Assembly (NCBI GenBank): GCA_963210315.1
Contig: OY723256.1
Location: 1,550,001 to 1,614,000, forward strand
Origin: Rhynchopus euleeides
Taxonomy: Eukaryota > Euglenozoa > Diplonemea > Diplonemida > Diplonemidae
Direction of reading: 5' to 3'
DNA: 64,000 nucleotides
Position 1 is the stretch's first letter, and each line of letters begins with the position of its first letter. Under the pieces are notes generated by a model. It ran no database searches. It was not told where the DNA came from and saw nothing but the letters and a program-made list of their open reading frames with translations. Position numbers and translations under genes: made by a program. Positions 32,021 through 43,578 of the stretch are shown here, piece after piece.

Positions 32021-33846
32021 CTGGACACCACACACTCTCTCTCACTCTACCTTACGTTTTTTCTCTACTTCAGTGCCCCTACCCACACCCACTCTGCCCT
32101 ACCAAGCCCAAGCCCTCCCTACAGGGATGGGCCGCAAGGGCTGGCCTGAAGGGGGTGTGGAGAGGGGGAGGGTATGGTCGGGGATACCCGCTGGTGAGGT
32201 GGTACCCTAAACCCCAGACGGGTGATGCCCGAAGGGTGCTCCTTCCTCGCCCTCCCCCCACCCCCCCCCCCCCTTGACCTCCTCCTCCTCCTCCCCTTTT
32301 CCCCAACCCGACGCCCCAACCTCCCCTCCATCCCTCTCACTTCGACTCTGTATTTTTTTTGCCTTTTCTTTCTTCTCTACACATCGTTCATCACCCGGGC
32401 CTGCCCACCCCAATCCCCCAGCCCAACTCAATCTCCCCAGCAATCGTGGAGGGGGAGTTCGGCGGGCGCGCATGGGAAGCGCACCGCAAATGGGTGAGGA
32501 GAGAGGATATGGGAGGGGTTGGTGGGAAAAAAATTGGCCGGTTTGTGTTCTCGGAAGGCTGTATTTTCGTCTCTCAGTTTTTTTATTGTCTCCGTCATCT
32601 CTCTCTCTCGTTGAGTTTTATGGCTTTGTGGGTTGGGGGGAGGGGGGGGGAGGGGCGTTTATTTCGTTGGCGAACTGGCGCGTCGTGATGCCGCACAGAA
32701 CAACAAAAAAAGCGGTGTCAGCAACATACAACATCCTTTTTCTCTCTCTCTCTCTCCTTCCCGTTTTCCCCGTAGGGTCAGCTGAAGCTGTTGCCTGGGG
32801 TTCTCTCTCTCTCTCTCTCTCTCTTCCTCTTTCTCATGAAGTCAGCTCCGCCCGTGCTCCTGACAGCCCGGGTTGAAATGAGATCCAACACAGCGGAGCA
32901 AACGCGGTTCCAGCGCTGCCCGATCCCCCGCATCCTACCTCACAGTGCCCGTCTTGTCTCCCCACGCTGCCCTTTGGAGAGTTCTGCATTTGCGCGTTTA
33001 CTCTCTTGTCAGCATGTGTGCACGCACACAATGACTCCCTCGATGCATGCGATTCGAACGATTTTGTGTTAACACATCTCGTGGTCCCTCCTCTACCAAA
33101 CAGTGCAGTGTGTGTTTGCCCCGTTTGCACCGCGTGCCTCTTTGCAGGTGCCCTGGCTTCTCTGCGTATTCTGTGCGTGTTGGTTTTTTCGAGGGGAAAA
33201 AACTCTCGGGGTGGTGCCGAAGCCTCATTGAGCAGAACCGTTCCGCCTGATGTAGGCATGCGGATGGAATATACCCCTCCGCGCGCCCCAGGACCAGCGC
33301 GTGGGTTTTGGCACCACAGCACTCGGCTTCTCGGCTTCTGAGCACAAGCACAGCCATCAGCAGTTTTTTTGGCTTCCCCTTTACCTCGCAGGTGAGGGTG
33401 TCCCGAATTTTCTCCGCGTGTTTCGCAGCCACAGGTGGTGGGTGATGGGGTGCAGGCAGTAGGGTTGGGTGTCGGCACTGCGCAGGTCGTGGCATGTTGT
33501 GTTGTGGGATCGCATCAAGAGCATGTGTGCTCGGTGCCTTTCGACACTGCAGCATGACCCAGTGTGCGCAGTGGTGGTCACATCAGCGCCCGCCCGCTGC
33601 GTCCTATGATATTATATCATATTCCTGTGCCGGCGGAATCTGTCGTGCGCTTCATCCCCCCACTTCATGGTATCGGTTACGTATTTCGACTATTTTCGTC
33701 GCGATCCTAGCTTTAGCCCTTCAATTCGATGGCGTGTGTGTACGCACTGTTCCTCCCTGCCATGAGATTTTCATGAAAGATTGTCTCGGAAGTTAGTTGT
33801 CTCCCCCCCTCCCTCCAGAGCATTGAGCGAGCACAGCTCCCAGCAG
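32021..33846. other. Gene-free stretch
   Basis: No supported gene. CT microsatellites occur at about 32741-32755 and 32801-32822, with C and G tracts near 32255-32272 and 32634-32655. Confidence 0.45.
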
Positions 33847-33889
33847 TGTGGCCATGACCACCCGGAAAAAAAAAAAAAAAAAAAAAACC

Positions 33890-34562
33890 CGCTTAGGGGA
33901 AACCACCATCCGCCGCCTCCGGGCCGACCACCACCGCCTGGTGTACGACCACGACGTCCCGGGCAGCGCACAACCACCGTGCAAACCCTGCCTGAAGCTT
34001 GCGCCGGACAGCCCCCCGCCTGGGGTCTCGCTGAAGCACCTATTCTTCGGCTGTCCCGCGACAGCGTCAGCCCGACACCACCTCACAGCCACAAGCGTGC
34101 ACAACCTGCTGCTGCACAACTGCAAGGGGGCCCTACGCTACCTGGCTGAGGCAGGGGTGACGGAGCACAGCGAGAAGGACTACCTGATCTCGTGAAACCT
34201 GCAAAAATCAACAGCGGTCAAGGGCTTCGGCCTGACACCCCAGCACCCCCCCCCCCCACCCCCAGACCCACGTCACTTTCCACGGGCCGCCAGGCGCGTC
34301 AGCGTCGGCGACCGCCCGCCCCCAGTCTGAGAGGCAGCAGCCACGACTCGGCAGGAGGCGGGCACAACAAAAAAGGGAGAGTCGTCACTGTGCATATCAG
34401 CACGGTCCCGCCCTCTGAGCCAGACTAACCCGCCCATAAAGGAAAAGAGGAAGAGGCGACGTAAGGCAATGCCTCCGTGCGGCAAGGAGAACACGAAACA
34501 GCGTCCCCCCTCACCGGGGGACGCGACGAGCACGGCCAAAAATCGTTCAAAATCGTTCAAAA
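33890..34562 (+). mobile_element. 5'-truncated LINE (non-LTR retrotransposon) 3' end
   Basis: A frame ending at TGA 34193-34195 encodes about 100 residues typical of the C-terminus downstream of a LINE reverse transcriptase: a CCHC zinc cluster, CKPC then LKHLFFGCPATASARHHL. The 5' break follows a 22-base A tract (33866-33887). The 3' UTR includes a perfect stem GCGTCCCCC/GGGGGACGC (34501-34524) and ends with GGCCAAAAATCGTTCAAAAT and a second CGTTCAAAA unit, the likely LINE tail. Tail-like fragments occur at 21491, 18621 and possibly 14876. The copy cannot be autonomous. Confidence 0.7.
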
Positions 34563-35857
34563 CACAGCGTCATATTCTTTTCAACCGAACTGGAACTGCC
34601 TTCTTTGAGAAGAAATGCAGCGCATTTTTCTTGCTGCACGGCACGAAGAGAGGAACCTCGTCAGAAAGTCAAAGAATTTTGGAATAGGCATCAGTGCATG
34701 CCATGGCGGGTTGGCTGTTTGGCACCCAAAAACAAACGCGCGGCAGAACTGACCAATCCGGAGGCGTCTTCGGGAGATTGCTCGGTCTCAAAAGAAGAGC
34801 ACATCCCAGAAGAACACCGCAGCACCCCCTTGAGTACCGTGGGGAGGCATCGCCATTCCATAATGGAAAATCCTCCCCTCCCTGCGGGACGACACCACTC
34901 TGCCTCTTGGTATTCCAAAGTTCTGCCAAAAAAATATAAAGTCATCATTGCCTCCAGCCTTCCCCCCCCCCCCCTTTGGTCCAGAAGAAAACAACGGGAA
35001 ATTTTGTGTGAACACATCTATGGAACTAAAGGCAACCGCCACCCCCCTCCCCCCCCACTTGTCTCCTCTGCAAATGGGATGGCCTAAATTGGCTGTGCTT
35101 CCGGGCACCCACCCATCCGCCCCCTCTTGTCCCACCCGATTACTCGCTGGGCGTCGCTCATGGGCTGTCGCCATTTTATTGCGGCACGCTACCACAACCT
35201 GGTGATGCTGGGGTGCCCACCAGGGGGGCACTGGTGTGTGTGGTTTCCAGTGTTCTGGTTGTGAAATGCCGGAAGAGGGGCTGATCCAGCCGACACGGTT
35301 GCTTTCTCTTCGCCACGGCAACACCCACCCCCCCGCCCCGCTTCCTTTTCGAGCCCCGCTCGATTGTTCAGCCCACCCGTCCTGCTCTTTCTGCATCAAA
35401 CGATTATTCCTTTATTTTGTATCCCACACGATATGTGTTGAGAGAATGAGAGAGAGTGTGTGTGATAAACGTGGCGGAGCGGTAGCGCTGGCTTTCTCTC
35501 CCTCCATGGGGTGGGAGGGGGGGGTGAGGGAAATGCAGCCCATTGTACTACCGCGAGTTGTAAACAGAAGGGAAGAGGGGGGGGGTGGGGGGGGGTAATC
35601 GCACGGCCAAATCAAATTTTTTCACCGCCGAAAGGGTTTGGTTCGGCGAAATCGAAGAACGTGGCGGTAAAAAAAAGTTCAATATGCAGGCAGGTGCTGG
35701 GGTGAGGGAGAGGGAGAAGGGGGGGGGGTGTGGTGAGCCACCTCGTCTTTGCGCCGCGTGCCGCTCTGCTCTGTTGTGGGGGGGCCGTCTGGCCCCACTC
35801 CTGCAGCAGGGTAGTGTGACATCAGGTTCTTACACGCCACACCCCCCCCCCCCCCCC
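34563..35857. other. Intergenic with C/G tracts
   Basis: No supported gene. C tracts occur near 34961 and 35841-35857 and G tracts near 35577-35595. Confidence 0.4.
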
Positions 35858-35859
35858 TA

Positions 35860-37379
35860 GGCAAAATCTTAAGGGGTAAAAATAACGGCATTTTTCACAT
35901 AGGCGAGGAACACGCACAAAATGGCTGTAAACTTGAAACCCCGGCCCCTGGGAGTATTTGGGGGCGGTCTGGGTGGTTTTTGGGGGTATTTGGCCACTTC
36001 TGAGCCAATCCGTGACCATGCTCAAAAAAATGTAGTGGTTTGGTTCCGGCCCCCTCATTTGAACACCCCTCCCGACCCCGTCCCGCCCTACTTGCTCGCA
36101 ACATTCCGCCTTTTCGTTTCCTGAGTGGGCACTGCTGCCTTCGGTTCAAATTGGGAGTGCAGGAACGTGACAAGCTTGTGAAGGAGTGCCTTCTCAGTAG
36201 TTTCTCCGATGTTGTGTTCTGCTGCAAGCGCGCACGCTTCTGCAGCAGGCATTCAATCTGGCTTCGTTCGGAATTCGGCCTCTTCCAAATCCCTGTGGAC
36301 ATCCTTCGCTGCAGAGGCAGATGGGGTGGCCTCCTTCCTGAACATGCCTGAACTGTAAGTTCAATACTTCAGCAGAATGGGTCACTGGCACACCGGTGAG
36401 TGCCTTGTTGTGCTTGAACTGTACGATCTGCTGCGGTGGCTATAGATCAGGGGGGTGTGCAGTGGTGCTCGCTGCCTACCTGCTGGCCCTGCGCCGCCGC
36501 CCCGCCGCATCTGCGGGAAGCGCGTGCTGGAGCTGGGTTGCGGGGTGGGAATACCGAGCCTGGTCGCCCTTGTGGTGCGGCGCTGCAAAGGCCGTCCTCA
36601 CGGACACAGCTGCGCAGGTGCAGTGGCAGCAGGCCGTGTCACAACCTGCATGCCAATCACGCGGGGAGGGTGTGATCGGGCTGCTGGTGTGGGGCATGCC
36701 AGACATCACCAGCATACAACACACACACGGCCCGTTCGACCTGATCCTTGCTGCGGACTGCATGTTCGATGCCGCCGTGTGTGGCCCGTTCTGCTGCACC
36801 CTCGTACAGCTGCTGCCATTTGGTACCACAGGGTCCCACGTGATGACTCACAGAAACCATTAGTCGCGGGGACTGCGACAGCTTCGCCGTGGTCGCACAC
36901 CTTATCCTTGTCCAGAAGTGGACCAGGATGACCCCTATGCATTCGACGGAGGGCACGTCAGAAAGCCCCCTCGAGTGACGCCCTTGCATGCGCGGACACA
37001 TCCCGGTCTTTGTTGATAATAATATCGGGCAAAACCTGACAGAACACCCGCTGAAACGTCGCCTTTTTGGCTCGATAGTGCTCAGATGCCTCATCAGAGG
37101 CGGCAGAACGTGGTACATGACGTGGGATTTTGATGATGCAGGTGGCAGGGTGATCGGGAGACTCAGCCGGGGAGGGGTTCGGTACCAAACCACTACAAAA
37201 TTTTCAGCATTGCATTTCAGCCCCGTTCCGGGCCACCAAAGTGGGTGTCTCACACCCAGGGACGGTTTCTGGGGTGGTCTGGCCACTTTTTCAGCATTTT
37301 TGGGGTGTTTCTGGCCGAAAGTTGCCTATGTCGAAAAATGTCGTTATTTTGACGTTTTTTGGTACCTTAAGACGGCCCC
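35860..37379. mobile_element. Element G: TA-inserted element carrying a gene fragment
   Basis: TA lies at 35858-35859 (after a C tract) and 37380-37381 (before a C tract). The ends are imperfect inverted repeats: TCTTAAGG near each terminus, then AAAATAACGrCATTTTTC and ACATAGGC on both arms. The core contains a broken methyltransferase-like sequence (36411-36820, +) and a minus-strand protein-like stretch at about 36958-37130 (EHYRAKKATFQRVFCQVLPD). No transposase was recognised. Confidence 0.75.
36411..36820 (+). pseudogene. Methyltransf_16-like (METTL21-type) fragment, frameshifted
   Basis: Read across two frame changes, the + strand gives VVLAAYLLALRRR, then GKRVLELGCGVGIPSLVALV (SAM-binding motif I, LELGCGVG), then AKAVLTDT (the acidic end of strand 2), then FDLILAADCMFD, matching the D/E-x-I-xx-ADCxY motif of protein-lysine methyltransferases of the METTL21 group. 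Frame changes fall near 36510 and 36590, and the sequence before and after is unrelated, so this is a non-functional captured piece inside element G rather than a resident gene. Confidence 0.65.
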
Positions 37380-37381
37380 TA

Positions 37382-38253
37382 CCCCCCCCCCCCGACACCC
37401 TTGCAAACCAACAGCCTGGTATTTTTTTTGCCCAAATAAATCCTTCGGGCTTCAGGAGGCACCACACCGTCCTGACCCGATCAGGCCACACTGTATTATT
37501 GGATTGTCCAATCAAATGGTCTGAGGCATCTCTTGATCTGAGGAAAGAAGGCTCATTTGGTCATCAATTTTTTTCCCGTGATTTTTATCGGGCAGGCTTT
37601 GGCGTGGGTTATTTTCATTGGCGAGTGCAAAGTGCACCCCACCACACACATACCTACGCCTACCACGCGCGATATCGCGAAAACACTTTCTTTGAGGCAG
37701 CAGGTTTCACGCCACGATTCACCACGTTCCATATTTTGGCCTGCACCCACCCCCCCCACTTCCCCCACCCCACCCCCCCCCCCCCCTCAGATATTCATGT
37801 CTTTCGTTCACCTCTTTCTCCTGCCCCTCCATCTCCCGTCACACTGCAGCGAGGTCAGACGGTTGCCCTCTGGACCTGAGCCCACGTGTGCCACCCCCTG
37901 CTGAAAAAAAATTCCCCCACTCCCTGTCTGCAGCATGTGCTGCCGTCAGCTGTTGTCTTGTATCTCCAAAGAAGAAAAAACTCGCTTATCTTGCCCCCAC
38001 CAGCTCTTAGTAACTCTACCACCCCCACCTGTTCCGCTCCTCTCTCTGTTTCTGTTGTTCGGGTTGGGGTTGGGTGTGTGTGTGTGTCGCGTGCACATGC
38101 AGAAGTCATTCCCTTGTTCATGAAGCCCCCGAGAGCCGTACCACGTCGCACAATCTTGTCTCCGGATACTTGCACAATCGCCACGCGTTCGTTTTGCAGG
38201 GTGGTTGGGTTCGATGCCTCCGGGCGGCATTGCTGTGGAGGGGGGGGGGGGTA
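37382..38253. other. Intergenic, no gene seen
   Basis: C-rich tract near 37770-37787 and a GT run near 38072-38086; a G tract borders element D2. Confidence 0.4.
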
Positions 38254-39400
38254 GGGGGGGTCAAATGGGGGTGACAAACACGATTTTTCAAAAAACCGGC
38301 GCAGAGGCCCCAAAGCCCCCGTAAACCCTCCAAACCCCCCCAGATCGGTCCGGAAACCCATCGAACCCCACTTTTCCACCATTCCGGGCACCTCAGGTGC
38401 CCGAATTGGGGTACCTAAATTTTGTGCCACCGTTTGGTACCGTACAGTGCCACTGTGTGGGAGGTTGGAAAAGAAAATGCCCCAACACACCACATCTGAG
38501 GGTTGCAATGCATGTTGCTTGCCAACCACGTCATCCGGTGGGTGTCAGGCGCTATGTAGGTGGCATTAGCCAGGTCTTCGATGTGTTCTGGCTTGTATAT
38601 ATACCTCCCTGCCTGCGGCACAGGCACTGCCTTTGTCCCCCACACCAGCCACAGAGAGCGTATTGTACTCGGTCCACGGTTGCTGATTCATTGTGATGCG
38701 TTGTATCCTCGAGTGAACGTCACACACTAGTGGCACCACCACCCGCCATCCGAGAGCTGTATTGACTTTGCGCGCTTCCGTTGTATTCACCTCGCCACGC
38801 ATATTGCACCGTTCAGTACCAGTGCTCTTGGGCCAGGCAAAGTAGACCGCAGCAACTACCAATTCTGGCACAATGGGTACCACGACAGCGCACTTCATGT
38901 GTTCCCGGAATGTACAGCTCGTGTTGCAACAGTCGTTGTCAACACATCCCGGTTGTGGAGCACTGCTGCACAGGAATCACACGACCATCTGGACTGTTCC
39001 GTACCTACAGGCAGCCTCCCGGTGCATGGTGGCAGGGAGGTATATATACAAGCCAGAACACATCGAAGACCTGGCTAATGCCACCTACATAGCGCCTGAC
39101 ACCCACCGGATGACGTGGTTGGCAAGCAACATGCATTGCAACCCTCAGATGTGGTGTGTTGGGGCATTTTCTTTTCCAACCTCCCACACAGTGGCACTGT
39201 ACGGTACCAAACGGTGGCACAAAATTTAGGTACCCCAATTCGGGCACCTGAGGTGCCCGGAATGGTGGAAAAGTGGGGTTCGATGGGTTTCCGGACCGAT
39301 CTGGGGGGGTTTGGAGGGTTTACGGGGGCTTTGGGGCCTCTGCGCCGGTTTTTTGAAAAATCGTGTTTGTCCACGTAAAAGGGTGGCATTTGACCCCCCC
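38254..39400. mobile_element. Foldback element D2, second copy
   Basis: It is nearly identical to D1 over its whole 1147 bp, with the same arms and loop; differences are scattered substitutions and a short indel near 38995. TA flanks it (38252-38253 after a G tract, 39401-39402). The minus-strand loop frame is preserved (38566-38898), with two residue changes relative to D1 in the stretch compared. Confidence 0.85.
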
Positions 39401-39407
39401 TAGGCTC

Positions 39408-39920
39408 ATGGTTTGACAAGCCGCTTAAGAATCTTGTTGGATTCTTATGGATTCTTACGCTTATTGGCTCCGAACACTTACGAAAAAAAGCCAAGAATTC
39501 TTACGATAAGCCGTCAAATCTTATAAGACTTGTAAGAATCTGAGAAAGTCTTATAAGATTTTGGGAAAATCTCATAAGATTCTTGTAAGATTCCGGAAAA
39601 TTCTTGCCAGAAATCCGATAAGTCTTATAAGACTTGCGGAAAATCTTATAAGACTTATAAGATTTTCCGTAAGTCTTATAAGACTTACGGATTTTTCCGA
39701 TAAGATTTGTAAGTCTTATAAGATTTTTGGTAAGATAAAAAAATCTTATAAGATTTTCCGTAAGCCTGATAAGAATCCGTAAGATTCTTATAAGACTTAT
39801 AAGAATCCGTAAGATTCTTATAAGTCTTATAAGATTTCCGTAAGATTTCCGTAAGTCTTATAAGACTTACAAATCTTACGGAATAAGCGTAAAAATAAGT
39901 AAGTCTTATGTCAAACCATG
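39408..39920. mobile_element. Foldback element C2, uninterrupted copy
   Basis: The termini CATGGTTTGACA and complement enclose CTTATAAGACTT-type repeats. It lacks the B insertion found in C1 and so serves as the empty-site reference. It is sandwiched between D2 and H. Confidence 0.8.
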
Positions 39921-39924
39921 CCTA

Positions 39925-41122
39925 GGGCAGTGAAGATACTATTCGCGAATAATTCGTGATCTCCGATTTTCAGAGTTACATACCGTATACGTAAATATTA
40001 TGGAACGTAAATATTATGGAACGGGCCCATTTTTGGCCGGTCCGTTCCATAATATTTACGTTCCAAAATATTTACAGGGCCAGTTGGGGACTCGGTGGTG
40101 AGGACGGCTTGCGTCAGGAATCGCGCGAAAAGTGCACGAGTAGGTCCCGTCAGGGACTCTGTACGCCGTCCGATCACCTGGTCCAAGTCCCCGAGTCGCA
40201 GAAAGCCCTGTAAATATTATGGAACGAAAAAAATCTGGAACGCCAACCCACCAGCGTTCCATAATATTTACGTTCCAAAATATTTACGTATACGGTATTC
40301 GAATAATATTCGTATTCGAATACGAATAATGGCATTATTCGCGAATAAATGGCCATGTGTTATTCGGTCATTATTCGTGAAGTTTCTGTGGGTTTGTGTA
40401 GGGGCAGAGGCGTCAGATCACGTGTATTCCAGTGCAAACCGAGGGAAAGCGCCGCAGAGCGCCTCAGGCTTTGCTTTCCTCATGAATCATCACACGTATG
40501 TCTGACCGTACGGTACACAGGTGTGGTGATCCCTTTGCATCGGCAGCACCTCACTCACGCGTGGAGGTCTCCACCACAGGGATCTTGAAGGAGGCAGTTG
40601 CTATCCTGCCAGTCACCAACTGCACAACAGGAACAGCATAAAGCACGCACAATGTATCCCAGGTTCGGGCACCGGGGTAGTGCTTCCACCTTTGAGTGCC
40701 CCAGGTGGCTCCGCTCCACGCAAGTTCGGTAGGGATCGCGGATGACGATTTCACCATCAGGTACAGCCCCGTGGTGCAACAGCGGCCGCCTGGCACCATA
40801 ATGGTCCCACCAGCGCGACGGTGCCCACTCCCCTTAGCGCTTGCTGTCCTCAATGCACGGTGCAGCGTACTCCTCCAGGCACTGCAAATGATGATTCTCG
40901 GCGTCGCATCATCACAATGTCGTGATTGCACGCCCCCTCAGGGCACACTGGGGTCGTGGGCCACGACCACGACCCGAGTGTGGGCAGTAGGTCCCTATTC
41001 CTAGCAGAGAACCCCCAGTAAAACCCCACGAATAATTCGCGAATTATTCGTGGCGAAAATTTTTCGAGAAATTATTCGAATAATATTCGTATTCGAATAA
41101 CACGAATTTTTAATCACTGCCC
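39925..41122. mobile_element. Element H: TA-inserted, GGGCAGTGA termini, contains I1
   Basis: TA lies at 39923-39924 and 41123-41124 (before a G tract). The ends share GGGCAGTGA with element E, and subterminal repeats are ATTCGCGAATAATTCG and GAATACGAATA. Element I1 is nested in the left arm. The core (about 40510-41000) has minus-strand protein-like stretches of unknown identity. Confidence 0.75.
39983..40295. mobile_element. Element I1 (CCGTATACG termini), nested in H
   Basis: This 313-bp element has inverted ends CCGTATACGTAAATATT and palindromes of CGTTCCATAATATTTACG, around a 130-bp unique core (40080-40210). TA flanks both ends. A second copy in inverse orientation is I2. Confidence 0.8.
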
Positions 41123-41124
41123 TA

Positions 41125-42391
41125 GGGGGGGGGGGCGGCAGCTCGAGCGATGTGCAACGCACACTTGGGCAGTTAAGGCTCCTTGTGTTAGCAGGGGGGG
41201 AGGCAAAACCACGCCTTCGTTCATGCTTTTACGTGTCAGAGTTTGACTTTTTCGAAACTTCCGGGCTTTTTTTGCCTTTCCCCCCCTCCCCTCCCGTCTC
41301 CACCCCACCCGACATCACCCAACGGCCTGGCGAAGGGGCGCCGCCAGGGAGGGTGCGAAGAAGTGCGCCGAAACCCGGCGCCATGTTAGTGTGGGAAGGC
41401 CCTTGGGGCGGGGTGCTTGTGCCGGTTTCAGGACACTGACAGCACACACCAGACGTCACCAGGCGCTTCACACAGAAAACCCCTATCCCGTTAATTCTCT
41501 TGTGATTTGTCAATACAGCACACCTGTGCGGTTTTTCCCTGTTTCTTGGCTGCGAGGCAGGTTGCTGTCACCACACCGATCGCCCCGCCCTCAGCCCACG
41601 TCACCCCCCTCCCCTTTTCGCAATGTGCAGCGCCTGCACGATGTTGTGTGTCGCGTGTTTCTTTCTCGGCAATCGTCTGCAATGGTGATGGGGCCCCTCC
41701 TGCCCCATGCACCCTGTCTCCTCAAACAACCGTGTTCATGCTTCCAGTGTGATTCATCCATCAGGGGAGGTGCAAGGTCCTGGCCTGCGCCAGATCTGCC
41801 TGTAGTCATTTGTATCGTTCCATGGGGCCTTGTCGCTGCGCCCGGTAGGCATGCCAGAAGGTTTCATGGTGGCAATGCGAACGCGCCGTGGGTTGGATGT
41901 GTGACCAGGCTTTGTTTGGTCACTTGTCAGCCACCGATTCGGGGAGAGTGGCGTGCTTTTAGTTTCTGGTGCTTTGTTCAGGCAGGGTGGAGTGGGTTGT
42001 ATTCCTTTACTGGTTGCGAGTGACGAATGCGAAATGGTGGAGTCGCGAGGTAACAATGAAAACCACACAGGGCTCTATCCCCAGCCTGTCCCTGGAAAAG
42101 AAGCACGCGAGCGGGACAACGCTGCATCGACGTAGTGTGCAGTGAAGGGGGGCGGGGTTCGAAGAAAAAATGTACGACCGAAGTTTTAGGATTACCGCCG
42201 GATCTCATGCCACTTCACAGGGCCTTCGCGGCCTTGAGACAAGTGTGGCGAAAACAGTGTTCGGCGATGCTTCCCAGTTCCTGGATAAAGGGTGGTTCTG
42301 CCATAAAGCGGAAGGATCACATCTATTTTTTTTTTTGCAGGTTTTCTGCAGTAAAAAAAATCCGCTCCCCCCCATCCAGGGCTGTTCCTAA
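41125..42391. other. Intergenic, dispersed-repeat copy inside
   Basis: No supported gene. A possible copy of a dispersed repeat is listed at 42160-42245. Confidence 0.4.
42160..42245 (+). repeat. Dispersed repeat, CTCATGCCAsTTCACrGGGCC type
   Basis: GAAGTTTTAGGATTACCGCC followed by ATCTCATGCCACTTCACAGG aligns with 56540-56615 at roughly three quarters identity; a weaker relative is at 52240-52300. The family is unknown. Confidence 0.4.
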
Positions 42392-43578
42392 CTGGGGGGC
42401 TTGTTCCCCACTTTCAGGATTCTGAACTTTTTTTCTAAGAATTTTTGTAAGGGAAAAAAAGTTTTTTTCTAAGAATTTTGTTAGGGGAATTTTTTTCTAA
42501 GGTTGTTTCGCAGAGGAGAAAACTTTTTCTAAGTTTTCCCCAGTCGACAGGGCGCGCACAAGGATGGAAGGGAAGTCTGTCCCCCGTACCGTTCGCCTTG
42601 CTGGCCAACTGGAGAGCCAGACGTTCACTACCGTGGCCTCCGGCGGCTGGGGGGCTCCGCCCCCCAGACCCCCCTGTGGCGTACGTCTCGTACTCAAGCC
42701 CTTCGAATCCCATCAGGTCGGGGTCCAACCACTCCAGTCGCCTCTGAGGACGCAGCCAACTCGCACAGAATCTGTACGCCCACACGAACAGGTGTTCGCT
42801 ACCGTGGCCTCCGGCGGCTGGGGGGCTCCGCCCCCCAGACCCCCCATGTAGCGTGTGCCCGTCCATCTATCTCACTTCCCCGGGTACAGTGCAGCGTAGG
42901 AGGTCAGCGCCGCATCCATGAAGCGCTTCTTCGAAGCCTGACTGACATCGGACAGGAGGTCGGGCTTCCCCACCTGGGAGGTACACTTGCCGCGTTCGCG
43001 ACATGCGTGACACACGACACGCTACCTGAAACGTGAGTGTGCCTTGCTAACACGGGCATTTCAACGGTCTGCCGACGACCGTTCCCCAAACCAGTAAACC
43101 AGCAGTTTTGGAAAATCGGAGAGATCACCCTGCTGCGCTGAATATGGTGCGCACCACTGCAAAAATCCCCGGGAGCTTTTGGGCTTTCAGACCTGAAGGG
43201 GCCAGCAGGTGGGTGGCGTCGGGGAGTGGCAGCTTTGTAACTGTCCTCCAGCTGCTGGCATGTCCAGCCCTGCGAGAGTGCCAAGGTGTATTGAGTCCCT
43301 GCGGAGCACAACCCCCGATGAGAACGAGTGCCAGATGATCCTCATTCATTTTCAGCTGTAACGCGCATGAGGGGCACTCTCTGCCGCAAGCATCTCTGGG
43401 CATCACTCAAGAGCTGTCACATGATGACGCGGAGAGAAATCAGAGAAAAAGTCCCGCCTGACGGGCACGCGCCTGGAAACTGTGGGGGGGCGAGCAAAAA
43501 ATCCCTTGTAAAAATTCTTAGAAAAAACCTGGTTCCCCGACCCAAAAAACCTGGAAAAAGGGCTCGTTCCCCGCCCAG
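42392..43578. mobile_element. Element N: putative inverted-repeat element
   Basis: Strong inverted subterminal blocks TTTTTTCTAAGAATTTTT..AAGGG occur at about 42428-42452 and 43503-43530. Outer ends both show CTGGG and GGGCTyGTTCCCC, but no clear target duplication is visible. The core contains a cassette (about 42630-42848) shared with 58866-59093. Confidence 0.55.
42628..42848. repeat. GGGGCGGAGCCCC hairpin cassette, copy 1
   Basis: Two copies of a hairpin block (TGGGGGGCTCCGCCCCCCAG preceded by CCGTGGCCTCCGGCGGC) flank about 120 bp of unique sequence. The same arrangement is at 58866-59093. Translated on the minus strand it gives a repeated GGSGGRSPPAAGGHGSE peptide. Confidence 0.6.

Noticed and set aside
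42150..42170. GGTTCGAAG as a tRNA B-box
   Set aside because: No cloverleaf or A-box at suitable distance.
42392..43578. TA duplication for element N
   Set aside because: The left border has TAA before CTGGGG but the right border has no TA, so no duplication is claimed.
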